Program-made: the position numbers and the translations under genes | Assembly: GCF_014198605.1 (NCBI RefSeq) | Contig: NZ_JACIHU010000011.1 | Origin: Rhizobium etli_C | GTDB lineage: Bacteria > Pseudomonadota > Alphaproteobacteria > Rhizobiales > Rhizobiaceae | Strand: one strand, 5' to 3' | DNA length: 64,000 nucleotides | Shown here: positions 53,909 to 63,318 of the stretch, one piece after another | How positions within the stretch are numbered: position 1 is the first letter of the stretch | Layout: every line of letters begins with the position of its first letter | The notes under the pieces: model-generated | Database searches by the model: none | What the model saw: only the letters and a program-made list of their open reading frames with translations | What the model was told of the DNA's origin: nothing

Positions 53909-55459
53909 TTAAGAGGCCTGAGTGGTCGCGCAATCATTATTCGCCGGGATGTCGCCATGTCTCTTGATCGGAAGAGTGACGGTGAACGTCGATCCACACC
54001 CTCTTTCGCTTTGCACCTCTATCGAGCCCTGGTGCAGCTCGACGATCTGCTTCACCAGGTTGAGGCCGATACCGGTTCCGGCAATCCCGGTCGAAGTGCG
54101 GGCGCGGAAATAGCGCTGGAACAGCCGGGGCACGTCTTCAGCATCGATCCCCACCCCGTCGTCGCTGACCGAAACCTTGACGTTGCCGGTCTCCTCCCAT
54201 GCCGCAATGCGAATTTCGGACGTTCCGGGCGCGTATTTGACGGCATTGGAGAGCAGATTGGTGAAGACCTGGGTCAAACTGTGGGGATCGGCATCGATGA
54301 ACTCAGGCAGCCCGTCTACGTCAAGCACGAAGCTGTGCGTCTTCGTGATCGACGACTGCCGCTCGCAGCAGCTTCGGATCAATGATCTGAGCGCGCAGGC
54401 GCCGTAACTGATGTCGATCGCGCCGGAATCGAGGCGTCCGGCCGACAGGATACTCTCCATGAGATCGACGATCCGGTGTACCGATGCGCGGATCTGATCG
54501 ACCTTCTCGCTGAGGAAACCAGGCTCGACCGCGCCTCCTTTTCGCAGCAGCCGCTGGGCGGCCGCGTCGATGATCGCGAGTGGAGTGCGGAACTCATGCG
54601 ATGCCATCGCCACGAACTGCCGCTGCAATTCGTTGATGTTTCGTTCCTGCGCAAGCATTCGCTCCAGCTCACGCGCCTGCCGCTCGACCTCAGCCGTGCG
54701 GTTGCGCACCGTAACTTCGAGCTGATCGTGGTGGCGGCGCAGCTCTTCGGCGAGCCGCACGGTCTTGGTGACGTCCTCATGGGTCGCCACATATCCACCG
54801 TTCTGCATCGGATTGTGGGTGATTTTGACGATGCGGCCGTCGGTGAGCGCGATGTTCTGGCTGGCCGGAGCACCGAGTGCCGTCGCTTCGAAAACGACGT
54901 CGAAATAGGTGGCGGTGTCGGCCGGACCGTTTCCCTCCTGGGCCCGATAGGCCAGGATATCTGCGAGCGACGTTCCCGGTTGTGTCAGTCGATCGGGCAG
55001 ATTGTACATCCGCGCGTAGGACGCGTTGCACAATATCAGCTTCCTCGTCGAATCGAACATGCACAGCCCATGCGGCATGTTGCTGAGGGCTGCGTCGAAC
55101 CGGTGATGCTGCTCGGCCAGGCTGTCTTCGACGCGAATGAGCGTCGAGATGTCTTCGTAGCTCAGGATCCAGCTTCCCTCTCTCGAGGGCGCGCAAGTCA
55201 GCGAGATCATCCGTCCGTCGGGCAACGCAAACTGCGAGGCGCGCGGTTTGGCGGTCGGCGAACGCGAACATGCCGCTGCATGGCAGTCCAAGGTGCCCGG
55301 CAATCCTTCGATATCCATTCCCTTCAGGAGGGCGCCCTCCGGAAGGCCGAGAATTTCCAGCGCTCGGGAATTGAAGGCCGTGACCGTATTGGCAGAATCA
55401 AGCAGAACGATGCCCTGCGGCAGGTTTTCCAGAATGGATTCGAACGAATGCGGCATCAT
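53909..55459 (-). CDS. Soluble double-PAS sensor histidine kinase
   Basis: A 516-residue kinase with no membrane span. PAS 1 about residues 5-110 (LPQGIVLLDSANTVTAFN), PAS 2 about 118-235 (MPHGLCMFDSTRKLILCN), a coiled coil 236-285, the phospho-acceptor His288 in ASHEFRTPL, then the ATPase domain with TNLLSNAVKYA, DDGVGID, FQRYFRA and GTGIGLNLVK. No response regulator gene is adjacent, so its partner is elsewhere. It should sense an intracellular signal. Confidence 0.92.
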   Translation of the reverse strand: MMPHSFESILENLPQGIVLLDSANTVTAFNSRALEILGLPEGALLKGMDIEGLPGTLDCHAAACSRSPTAKPRASQFALPDGRMISLTCAPSREGSWILSYEDISTLIRVEDSLAEQHHRFDAALSNMPHGLCMFDSTRKLILCNASYARMYNLPDRLTQPGTSLADILAYRAQEGNGPADTATYFDVVFEATALGAPASQNIALTDGRIVKITHNPMQNGGYVATHEDVTKTVRLAEELRRHHDQLEVTVRNRTAEVERQARELERMLAQERNINELQRQFVAMASHEFRTPLAIIDAAAQRLLRKGGAVEPGFLSEKVDQIRASVHRIVDLMESILSAGRLDSGAIDISYGACALRSLIRSCCERQSSITKTHSFVLDVDGLPEFIDADPHSLTQVFTNLLSNAVKYAPGTSEIRIAAWEETGNVKVSVSDDGVGIDAEDVPRLFQRYFRARTSTGIAGTGIGLNLVKQIVELHQGSIEVQSERGCGSTFTVTLPIKRHGDIPANNDCATTQAS

Positions 55460-55900
55460 CCGGCCCTGCTTCAGATCTGGCGCGTTGCGCGTATCCGTAG
55501 CATTCGTCAGAAACGATAAAGTTTCGCTAATGTCCGTCGATGGGGGCTCCTCGACGGAAACTCAGCCGAGTTTGGCCAGTTGTTCCGCAAGAGGATCAAG
55601 GCTGTCCTCTCCCACCTCATTGACGTCGCTCGGCATCGGCTCGCCGGTCTCTTGATAAGCAGGCCAAGGGGACGAGCCCCGAATTTTCCACGACCTTGCC
55701 GGCGGGGAGGTCCACAGGCGCCGGTCAATCGTGGCCGGAATTTAGATCGTTCCAATTTGCGAGTTGAGAGTCGATGGCGAGGAAAGCCGAATTCCTGATA
55801 GAAAGAAATAAATTTATAACGGATCTCTAAATTTTTCTTGACAGAATTGGAACGTTCCAAATACTGATCCTATCAGTCGACGTCGTGGCAGGAGAGGGAA
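55460..55900 (+). promoter_or_regulatory. Histidine kinase-lacI intergenic region
   Basis: A 441-base gap. Its right end carries the lacI promoter and operator (listed separately). A half-operator CGTTCCAA is at 55748-55755, about 100 bases upstream of the full palindrome. The left part must contain the promoter of the leftward kinase gene; none is obvious. No coding frame is accepted. Confidence 0.5.
55838..55876 (+). promoter_or_regulatory. Promoter with built-in operator before lacI gene
   Basis: TTGACA at 55838-55843, a 17-base spacer and ATACTG at 55861-55866. The spacer contains the perfect palindrome TTGGAACGTTCCAA at 55847-55860, with the central CG typical of LacI-family operators. 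A second inverted repeat CTGAT-CCT-ATCAG is at 55864-55876. A bound repressor would block the polymerase, so autoregulation is likely. Confidence 0.7.
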
Positions 55901-56974
55901 ATGACAAAGGCGCGGGTAACCGTCATTGACATCGCGAAGGCCGCCGGCGTCTCCAAGTCGACGGTTTCGCTGGTGCTGCAGGGCTCCTCCCTGGTCAACG
56001 AGGCGACGCGCGCCAAGGTCAATACCGTGATGCGCGATCTCGGCTACGTGTACAATCGCGGCGCAGCCAATCTTCGCCAGGCCGGTGCCAAATCGCGGAT
56101 CATCGGAGTTGTTGTGAACGACCTGACGAACAGCTTCTTTGCGGAGCTGGCGGTCGGCGTCGATATGGTCGTTCAGTCGGCCGGCTTCGTGCAGTTCCTG
56201 TCGAACACCGGTGAGAGCATCGACAGGCAGCGTGAGGTTGTCGCGTCGATGCGTGAGCACGGCATTTCCGGCCTTATCGTCTCGCCGGCCCGCGCCACCG
56301 ATGCTGCCGACTTCAAGCCGCTCGTTGCGGCCGGAATTCCTGTCGTGGTTGTCGTTCGAAACCTGCCCGGCGCCAAAGTCTCGTCCATCGTCTCCGACAA
56401 CCGGGCCGGCATGGTCTCCGCGGTCAAGCATCTGGCCGGGCTTGGTCACAAGCGCATCGCCTTTCTCGGCGGTTTTCCCGACACCGCCGTCTTCGACGAT
56501 AGGCTTGCCGGCTACCGAAGCGGCATGGAAGCGGCCGGGCTCGATTATCACGAAGAACTCGTCATCTCGTCGGCGCCGTCGCGGGCCGGCGGGGTGGAGG
56601 CGATCGGAAAGGCGATCGCGCTCGGTCGTCGGCCGACCGCAGCCGTCTGCTTCAACGATGCCGTGGCCTTCGGTGTTTGCGATGGATTGCGCGCGCGCCG
56701 TCTGGAGCCCGGCGCCGACTTCGCCGTCGTCGGTTTCGACGACGTCATCGAGGCTCAGGCGGCGGTTCCGGCGCTGACGACGGTCTCGGTCGACCCGCAG
56801 GGCATCGGGCGCCGCGGCGCGCAGATGCTGCTCAAGCAGATCAATGCCGGCAAGGCCGAGGCCGAGACGGTGACGACAGCCGTTCGGCTGGTCGTCCGCG
56901 AGAGCTGCGGCGCCGGCAAGGCCGCGCCGGCAAGGGCCGGCAAGAGCGTAAAATCGAAACAGGACGCTGAGTAA
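55901..56974 (+). CDS. LacI-family transcriptional regulator
   Basis: A 357-residue repressor-type regulator. The helix-turn-helix is residues 6-27 (VTVIDIAKAAGVSKSTVSLV), the hinge follows (RGAANLRQAGAKSR) and the periplasmic-binding-like sensor domain fills the rest, with VVNDLTNSFFAELAVGV and VVGFDDVIEAQAAVPALTTV. GGAGAGGGAA is the ribosome site. The last base is shared with the CoA-transferase ATG (TAATG). It probably represses this operon until a pathway metabolite binds. Confidence 0.93.
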   Translation: MTKARVTVIDIAKAAGVSKSTVSLVLQGSSLVNEATRAKVNTVMRDLGYVYNRGAANLRQAGAKSRIIGVVVNDLTNSFFAELAVGVDMVVQSAGFVQFLSNTGESIDRQREVVASMREHGISGLIVSPARATDAADFKPLVAAGIPVVVVVRNLPGAKVSSIVSDNRAGMVSAVKHLAGLGHKRIAFLGGFPDTAVFDDRLAGYRSGMEAAGLDYHEELVISSAPSRAGGVEAIGKAIALGRRPTAAVCFNDAVAFGVCDGLRARRLEPGADFAVVGFDDVIEAQAAVPALTTVSVDPQGIGRRGAQMLLKQINAGKAEAETVTTAVRLVVRESCGAGKAAPARAGKSVKSKQDAE

Positions 56975-58593
56975 TGCCCATGAAGAAGCATCTCACCCCA
57001 GCCGAAGCGGCCGCGCTCATCCCGGACGGCGCCGTCGTCACGGTATCGTCTTCGAGCGGTCTCGGTTGCCCGGACCTCATGCTGAAGGCGATCGGCGAGC
57101 GTTTCGAGACGACCGGCCATCCCCAAGGCATCACGACCCTTCACCCGATCGCCGCCGGCGACATGAGCGGCATCAAGGGCGTCGATTACATCGCCAGGAA
57201 AGGCCTGCTCAAGTGCATCATCGGCGGTTCCTATCCGTCGGGACCGTCATCGGCCGAGCCGCCGCTGATCTGGCAGATGATCACCAACAACGAGATCCCG
57301 GCCTATAACATCCCCTCCGGCATCCTGTTCGACATCCATCGCGAAGCCGCCGCCAAGCGGCCGGGTGTGCTGACCAAGGTCGGCGTCGACACATTCGTCG
57401 ATCCCCGGCGCCAGGGCTGCGCGATGAACGAGCTGGCTTCGGAGCAGCAGGTGGTCAAGCGCGTCAGCTTCGAGGGTGACGACTGGCTGTTCTTCCCCTC
57501 GATCGTCCCTCAGGTCGCCATCATCCGCGCCACCACCGCCGATGAGCGCGGCAACCTGACCTACGAACATGAAGGCGCCTATCTCGGCGGTCTCGATCAG
57601 GCGCTTGCCGCCCGCAACAATGGCGGCATCGTCATCGCCCAGGTCAAACGGATCACCAAGGAAGGCTCGCTGAAGCCGCATGACGTCCGGGTGCCGGGAA
57701 TGCTGGTCGACTATATCGTCATCGATCCCGATCAGAAGCAGACGACGCAGACGTTGTACGATCCGGCGATATCAGGTGAGATCTTCCGCCCGCTCGATAG
57801 CTTCAGCGTTCCGGAATTCAATGTTCAGAAGGTCATCGCGCGCCGCGTCGCCCAGGAGCTGCAGGCGGGAAGCTGCGTCAATCTCGGCTTCGGCATCTCG
57901 GCCAACGTGCCGCGCATTCTGCTGGAAGAGGGGCTCCACGGCGCCGTCACCTGGGTCATCGAGCAAGGTGCGGTCGGTGGGGTGCCGCTGCTCGAATTCG
58001 CCTTCGGCTGCGCCTCCAATGCCGACGCCTACATGCCGTCTCCGTATCAGTTCACCTATTTCCAGGGCGCGGGCTTCGATGCGTCGCTGCTGTCCTTCCT
58101 CGAGATCGGCAAGGACGGGTCGGTTAACGTCTCCAAGCTTTCCTTCCGGCCGCATGTGACGGCCGGCGCCGGCGGCTTCGTCGACATCACTGCGCGGGCG
58201 AAGAAGATCGTCTTCTCCGGCATGTTCAACGCCGGAGCGAAGCTGTCGATCGCCGATGGGGCTCTCGTCATCGAGAGGGAGGGCAAGCTGAAGAAGCTGG
58301 TGAACGAGGTCGAACACGTCACCTTCAGCGGCAGGCGGGCGATCGAGCAGCGGCAGGAGATCATCTATGTCACCGAGCGGTGCGTGATGAAGCTGACGCC
58401 TGAAGGCATCGTCCTCACCGAGATCGCGCCCGGCGTCGATCTTCAGTCTCAGATCCTCGATCAGTCCGAATTTCCGCTGATGGTCGCGCCCGACCTTAAG
58501 GTCATGGATGCGGCACTCTTCCGCGAAGCAGGCATCGGCTTGTCGCTTCCTGCCAAACGGGCACGGACACTGGAGGGCGCCATCCATGGCTAG
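56974..58593 (+). CDS. Family I acyl-CoA:acetate/3-ketoacid CoA-transferase (YdiF-like)
   Basis: A 539-residue fused alpha-beta CoA-transferase. The N-terminal half starts LTPAEAAALIPDGAVVTVSS, with the Gly-rich CoA segment GGSYPSGPSS near residues 85-95. The C-terminal half has NLGFGISANVPRIL and the catalytic glutamate Glu330 in VIEQGAVGGVP. It activates or exchanges a short-chain acid onto CoA. A second ATG two codons later is an alternative start. Overlaps at both ends with lacI and the crotonase gene point to one operon. Confidence 0.9.
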   Translation: MPMKKHLTPAEAAALIPDGAVVTVSSSSGLGCPDLMLKAIGERFETTGHPQGITTLHPIAAGDMSGIKGVDYIARKGLLKCIIGGSYPSGPSSAEPPLIWQMITNNEIPAYNIPSGILFDIHREAAAKRPGVLTKVGVDTFVDPRRQGCAMNELASEQQVVKRVSFEGDDWLFFPSIVPQVAIIRATTADERGNLTYEHEGAYLGGLDQALAARNNGGIVIAQVKRITKEGSLKPHDVRVPGMLVDYIVIDPDQKQTTQTLYDPAISGEIFRPLDSFSVPEFNVQKVIARRVAQELQAGSCVNLGFGISANVPRILLEEGLHGAVTWVIEQGAVGGVPLLEFAFGCASNADAYMPSPYQFTYFQGAGFDASLLSFLEIGKDGSVNVSKLSFRPHVTAGAGGFVDITARAKKIVFSGMFNAGAKLSIADGALVIEREGKLKKLVNEVEHVTFSGRRAIEQRQEIIYVTERCVMKLTPEGIVLTEIAPGVDLQSQILDQSEFPLMVAPDLKVMDAALFREAGIGLSLPAKRARTLEGAIHG

Positions 58594-59365
58594 CGGAACA
58601 GTCAGGATCGATATCGACGGACATGTCGCGACCTTGACGATTTCTCGTCCGGAGAAGTTGAACGCGCTCGATCTCGATATGCTGAAAGCCTTGGCCGAGG
58701 CGGCGGATGCGGTGGAGGCGAACCCGGATGTGCGCGCTGCCGTTCTGACGGGTGAAGGAAAGGGCTTTTCCGCGGGAGGCGATATCAAAGCCTGGGGCGG
58801 AATGCTGCCGCAGGAGTTCGGCCATGCCTGGATTCGGCACGGTCACCGTATCTTCGAAAGATTGGCGACGCTCCGGGTGCCGCTGGTCGCGGCGCTGAAC
58901 GGCCACGCTCTCGGAGGCGGGCTCGAGCTGTCGGGCGTTGCCGATATTCGCATCGCCGAGGAACACATCAAGATCGGCCTGCCGGAGACCGGCCTCGGAA
59001 TGGTGCCGGGCTGGTCCGGCACCCAGCGTCTCGTGCGCCGGTTCGGCGCCCAGGCCGTCCGCCGCATGGCCTTGGGTGGGGAGATCTTCACCGCCGAGGA
59101 GGCGCGCCTGCTCGGCATCGTCGACGCGGTTGTTCCGACAGGAAACTCGCTGACTGCCGCCCGGGACTATGCGCAGCGGATTGCCGCAAGGGGACCGGCA
59201 GCGGTCGAGATCGCCAAGCTGATGATCGCATCGGCAAACGGCGAAGACAACGGAACGGCGGTCGAAGCTCTGGGCTCGATCCTCGCGGCGAAAACCGGCG
59301 ATCTGAAAGAGGGCGTCGCATCATTCAGCGAGAAGCGCCCGGCAACGTTCAAGGGAGAATGGTAA
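58586..59365 (+). CDS. Enoyl-CoA hydratase/isomerase (crotonase) family
   Basis: A 259-residue crotonase. The oxyanion hole is built by FSAGGDIKAW (61-70) and ALGGGLELSG; both hydratase glutamates are present as Glu114 and Glu134 (spacing of 20, as in true hydratases). The start at 58586 lies 8 bases inside the CoA-transferase gene with GGAGGG upstream. Likely hydrates the enoyl-CoA formed in the pathway; substrate unknown. Confidence 0.9.
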   Translation: MASGTVRIDIDGHVATLTISRPEKLNALDLDMLKALAEAADAVEANPDVRAAVLTGEGKGFSAGGDIKAWGGMLPQEFGHAWIRHGHRIFERLATLRVPLVAALNGHALGGGLELSGVADIRIAEEHIKIGLPETGLGMVPGWSGTQRLVRRFGAQAVRRMALGGEIFTAEEARLLGIVDAVVPTGNSLTAARDYAQRIAARGPAAVEIAKLMIASANGEDNGTAVEALGSILAAKTGDLKEGVASFSEKRPATFKGEW

Positions 59366-60885
59366 TGACGGTCCTCGTCACCCCGACTGCGCTCAGCGAC
59401 CACAAGGCGCGTGATTTCAGGATGCTGATCGACGGCAGATGGGAAGCCGGCGCCTCCGATCCGATCGAGCGCATCGCGCCGAGCCATGGCGTCGTGATCA
59501 GCCGGTTCGCGACCGGCAGTAGGAAGGATGCCGAGCGCGCGATTGCCGCGGCACGCAAGGCTTTCGACCAAGGGCCATGGCCGCGAATGACCGCCTCCGA
59601 GCGCTCCGCGATCCTGCTGAAGGCCGCGGACCTGATCGCGGCACGGGCGGAAGAATTGGCATTTCTCGATGCCATCGAGGCAGGCAAGCCGATCACGCAG
59701 GTGCGGGGAGAAATTGCCGGCTCGGTCGACATCTGGCGCTATGCGGCGGCCCTTGCCCGTGATCTCCACGGCGAAAGCTACAACACGCTTGGCGACGGCA
59801 CGCTCGGCGTCGTTCTGCGCGAGGCGATCGGCGTGGTGTCGATCATTACGCCTTGGAATTTCCCCTTCCTGATCGTCGGCCAGAAGCTGCCCTTTGCGCT
59901 TGCCGCCGGGTGCACGAGCGTCGTCAAGCCTTCGGAGCTGACATCGGGCTCGACGCTCGTTCTGGGCGAGATCCTGCAGCAAGCGGGCGTTCCGGATGGT
60001 GTCGTCAACATTGTCACCGGCACGGGACCTGAGGTCGGCGCGGTCATGACGTCCCATCCTGACGTCGACATGGTCTCCTTCACCGGGTCGACCGGTGTCG
60101 GTAAGCTGACGATGTCGAATGCCGCGCAGACGCTGAAGAAGGTCTCGCTGGAGCTCGGCGGCAAGAACCCGCAGATCGTCTTCCCGGATGCCGACCTCGA
60201 TTCCTTCGTCGATGCGGCGGTCTTCGGCGCCTATTTCAATGCCGGCGAGTGCTGCAATGCCGGCTCGCGGTTGATCCTTCACAAGTCGATCGCTTCCGAC
60301 GTCGTCAGGCGTGTCGCCGAGCTGGCGAAGGGGGTGCGGGTCGGCGATCCCCTGGATCCCTCGACGCAGGTTGGCGCGATTATCACGCCGCAGCATCTGG
60401 AGAAGATCTCGGGATATGTCGCCGGCGCCAGAAGCAACGGTGCCCGCGTCGCCCATGGCGGCGAGACGCTCGACCTTGGCATGGGGCAGTTCATGTCGCC
60501 GACGATCCTCGAACAGGTCACCCCTGATATGGCGGTGGCGCGCGAGGAAGTCTTTGGTCCGGTCCTGTCGGTCCTCATATTCGAAACGACTGCCGAAGCC
60601 GTCAGGATCGCCAATTCCATCGATTACGGCCTGTCGGCTGGTGTCTGGAGCCGTGATTTCGACACCTGCCTGACAATCGGCCGATCGGTACGGGCGGGCA
60701 CGGTCTGGATGAACACCTTCATGGACGGTGCCTCGGAGCTTCCCTTCGGCGGTTACAAGCAGAGCGGCCTCGGCCGCGAGCTCGGCCGTCATGCGGTCGA
60801 AGACTACACCGAGACCAAGACGCTCAACATGCATATCGGCAAACGCACCAACTGGTGGATGCCGCAGGCGGAAAGGCCGGTCTAG
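59365..60885 (+). CDS. NAD(P)-dependent aldehyde dehydrogenase
   Basis: A 506-residue class 3-like ALDH. PWNFPFLI and FTGSTGVGK (cofactor), the general base Glu263 in LELGGKNP and the nucleophile Cys297 in AGECCNAGSR are present, with the usual spacing of 34. The ATG at 59365 shares a base with the crotonase stop (TAATG); an ATG at 59359 is too close to the GGGAG ribosome site. Oxidises an aldehyde to an acid that the CoA-transferase might then activate. Confidence 0.93.
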   Translation: MTVLVTPTALSDHKARDFRMLIDGRWEAGASDPIERIAPSHGVVISRFATGSRKDAERAIAAARKAFDQGPWPRMTASERSAILLKAADLIAARAEELAFLDAIEAGKPITQVRGEIAGSVDIWRYAAALARDLHGESYNTLGDGTLGVVLREAIGVVSIITPWNFPFLIVGQKLPFALAAGCTSVVKPSELTSGSTLVLGEILQQAGVPDGVVNIVTGTGPEVGAVMTSHPDVDMVSFTGSTGVGKLTMSNAAQTLKKVSLELGGKNPQIVFPDADLDSFVDAAVFGAYFNAGECCNAGSRLILHKSIASDVVRRVAELAKGVRVGDPLDPSTQVGAIITPQHLEKISGYVAGARSNGARVAHGGETLDLGMGQFMSPTILEQVTPDMAVAREEVFGPVLSVLIFETTAEAVRIANSIDYGLSAGVWSRDFDTCLTIGRSVRAGTVWMNTFMDGASELPFGGYKQSGLGRELGRHAVEDYTETKTLNMHIGKRTNWWMPQAERPV

Positions 60886-60923
60886 GTAGCAAGGAACTAC
60901 GCCCCGGGGAGGGCTGGTGATCG

Positions 60924-60945
60924 GATGTGGGAATAGTCCCGCATC
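60924..60945 (+). other. Stem-loop before the binding-protein gene
   Basis: GATGTGGG pairs with CCCGCATC (one G-U) around AATAGT, in the 89-base gap between the aldehyde dehydrogenase and binding-protein genes. No U-run. It may mark an mRNA processing point or leader. Confidence 0.4.
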
Positions 60946-60974
60946 TTCCAAAGAGGGAACTGGGAGGTTCTTCG

Positions 60975-62237
60975 ATGAATAGGTTTCTGACCACGACTGC
61001 GGTGATCGCATTGGCTCTCGCCAGCGCTCATGTCTCCGCCCAGGCCGCCGACGTGAAGGAAGTGCAGATGCTGCACTGGTGGACGTCAGGCGGCGAGGCG
61101 GCTGCCTTGAACGTGTTGAAGGAGGATCTGTCGAAGGAAGGTTTTGCCTGGAAGGACGTGCCGGTTGCCGGCGGCGGCGGTGATGCGGCGATGACGGCGC
61201 TGAAGGCGATGGTGGCGGCCGGCACCTATCCGACCGCCTCGCAGATGCTCGGCTATACCGTTCTCGATTATGCCGAGGCCGGTGTCATGGGCGACCTGAC
61301 CGAGACGGCGAAGAAGGAAGGCTGGGACAAGTCGGTGCCGGCGGCGCTGCAGAAGTTCTCGGTCTATGACGGCAAATGGGTGGCAGCCCCGGTCAACGTG
61401 CACTCGGTCAACTGGCTGTGGATCAACAAGGCGGTGATGGACAAGATCGGCGGCACTCAGCCGAAGACCTTCGACGACCTGATCGCGCTGCTCGACAAGG
61501 CGAAAGCTGCCGGCGTCATCCCGCTGGCGCTCGGCGGCCAGAACTGGCAGGAAGCGACGATGTTCGATTCCATCGTGCTGTCGACCGGCGGCCCGGAATT
61601 CTACAAGAAGGCGATGAACGATCTCGACGAGGAATCGCTGAAGTCGGAGACGATGAAGAAGTCCTTCGATAACCTGGCGAAGATCGTCAAATATGTCGAT
61701 CCGAACTTCTCCGGCCGCGACTGGAACCTGGCGACTGCCATGGTCATCAAGGGTGATGCGCTGGTGCAGGTGATGGGCGACTGGGCCAAGGGCGAATTCG
61801 TCGCCGCCAAGAAGACCCCTGATACCGACTTCCTGTGCTACCGCTTCCCCGGCACCGAAGGCAGCGTCGTCTACAACTCCGACATGTTCGGCATGTTCAA
61901 CGTCCCCGACGACCGCAAGGCCGCCCAGGTGGCGCTGGCAACGGCGACGCTGTCGAAGAGCTTCCAGTCGGCCTTCAACGTCGTCAAGGGTTCGGTGCCG
62001 GCCCGTACCGACGTTCCCGACACCGACTTCGACGCCTGCGGCAAGAAGGGCATCGCCGACCTGAAGGCGGCCAATGAGGGCGGCACGCTGTTCGGTTCGC
62101 TGGCCCAGGGCTACGGCGCGCCTCCGGCCATCGCCAATGCCTATAAGGACGTCGTCTCGAAGTTCGTCCATGGCCAGATCAAGAGCTCCGACGAAGCCGT
62201 CACCCAGCTCGTCCAGGCGATCGACGACGCCCGCTGA
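60975..62237 (+). CDS. ABC transporter sugar-binding protein (GtsA-like)
   Basis: A 420-residue periplasmic solute-binding protein of the family that serves sugars. Signal peptide 1-24 (MNRFLTTTAVIALALASAHV, cleavage after QAA region). The mature protein has EVQMLHWWTSGGEAAALNVL and GGQNWQEATMFDSIVLS, resembling glucose/mannose-binding GtsA proteins. The start at 60975 has GGGAGG 7 bases upstream. Sugar specificity cannot be proven. Confidence 0.88.
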   Translation: MNRFLTTTAVIALALASAHVSAQAADVKEVQMLHWWTSGGEAAALNVLKEDLSKEGFAWKDVPVAGGGGDAAMTALKAMVAAGTYPTASQMLGYTVLDYAEAGVMGDLTETAKKEGWDKSVPAALQKFSVYDGKWVAAPVNVHSVNWLWINKAVMDKIGGTQPKTFDDLIALLDKAKAAGVIPLALGGQNWQEATMFDSIVLSTGGPEFYKKAMNDLDEESLKSETMKKSFDNLAKIVKYVDPNFSGRDWNLATAMVIKGDALVQVMGDWAKGEFVAAKKTPDTDFLCYRFPGTEGSVVYNSDMFGMFNVPDDRKAAQVALATATLSKSFQSAFNVVKGSVPARTDVPDTDFDACGKKGIADLKAANEGGTLFGSLAQGYGAPPAIANAYKDVVSKFVHGQIKSSDEAVTQLVQAIDDAR

Positions 62238-62255
62238 GCCAGGCCGATGAACACT

Positions 62256-62281
62256 GCTTCCCCGCGTCTTCGCGGGGAAGC
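62256..62281 (+). other. 11-bp hairpin between binding protein and permease genes
   Basis: GCTTCCCCGCG pairs perfectly with CGCGGGGAAGC around TCTT, 19 bases after the stop. No U-run follows. Such hairpins after binding-protein genes often stabilise the upstream mRNA and lower permease expression. Confidence 0.6.
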
Positions 62282-62364
62282 TTCCGGCGCCGCGCCGATC
62301 ATGTGCGGACAATGATGCGCTGACGATCATGCGGGCCCGATGAAGCAGGGAGGAGATGATATCC

Positions 62365-63318
62365 ATGAGCACAGTTGCCACCACCGATCCGGTTCTGACA
62401 CCCCGGCAAGCGACGCCGATCTCGTTGCGCGGCCGGCTGCAGGATGCGCTGCCGAAGATCGTGCTGGCGCCGAGCTTCGTCATCACCCTGGTCTTCGTCT
62501 ACGGCTTCATCGTCTGGACGGCCTATCTGTCGTTCACCAATTCCAAGACCTTCCCGTCTTATGCGCTGACGGGGCCACGCGCCTATCAACGGCTGTGGCG
62601 CTGGACCTTCGAGAGCGATCCGCCGTCCTCCTGGTACACCTCGATCACCAACATGGCGATCTTCGGCTTCCTCTATGTCGGCATCTGTTTGAGCCTCGGC
62701 CTGCTGCTCGCCATCCTGCTCGACCAGAAGATCCGCGGCGAGGGGCTGTTGCGGCCGATCTTCCTCTATCCGATGGCGCTGTCCTTCATCGTCACCGGCG
62801 TTGCCTGGAAATGGTTCCTCGACCCCGGCCTCGGGCTGGAGCAGACGCTGCATCACTTCGGCTGGACGAGCTTCCACTTCGACTGGATCAAGAACAAGGA
62901 CTTCGTCATCTACACCGTCGTCATCGCCGGCGTCTGGCAGGCCTCCGGCTTCGTCATGGCGATGTTTCTGGCAGGGCTTCGCGGCATCGACGGCGAGATC
63001 ATGAAGGCGGCGCAGATCGACGGCGCCTCGCCCTTGCAGCTTTACCGCCGCATCGTCATTCCGCTGCTGCGGCCGATCTTTCTCTCCGCCTTCATCGTGC
63101 TCGCCCATATGGCGATCAAATCTTACGACCTGGTGGTGGCGCTGACCTCGGGCGGGCCGGGCGGCTCGGCCTGGCTGCCGTCCAACTTCATGTATGAATA
63201 TACCTTCAAGCGCAACGAAATGGCCGTCGGCTCGGCCAGCGCCATCATCATGCTGATGACCATCTCGGCGATCATCGTTCCCTATCTCTATTCCGAACTG
63301 AAGGAGAAGACGCGATGA
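62365..63318 (+). CDS. ABC sugar transporter permease 1 (GtsB-like)
   Basis: A 317-residue inner-membrane permease with six predicted spans. The EAA loop that docks the ATPase is EIMKAAQIDGASPLQLYRRI (about residues 212-231). SFTNSKTFPSYALTGPRAY in the first periplasmic loop resembles GtsB. The ATG at 62365 has AGGGAGGAG 9 bases before it; an ATG at 62356 abuts that site. It overlaps the next permease by four bases. Confidence 0.88.
   Translation: MSTVATTDPVLTPRQATPISLRGRLQDALPKIVLAPSFVITLVFVYGFIVWTAYLSFTNSKTFPSYALTGPRAYQRLWRWTFESDPPSSWYTSITNMAIFGFLYVGICLSLGLLLAILLDQKIRGEGLLRPIFLYPMALSFIVTGVAWKWFLDPGLGLEQTLHHFGWTSFHFDWIKNKDFVIYTVVIAGVWQASGFVMAMFLAGLRGIDGEIMKAAQIDGASPLQLYRRIVIPLLRPIFLSAFIVLAHMAIKSYDLVVALTSGGPGGSAWLPSNFMYEYTFKRNEMAVGSASAIIMLMTISAIIVPYLYSELKEKTR

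Noticed and set aside
59167..61011. A 614-codon minus-strand open frame across the aldehyde dehydrogenase
   Set aside because: Shadow frame; the plus-strand dehydrogenase has all catalytic motifs.
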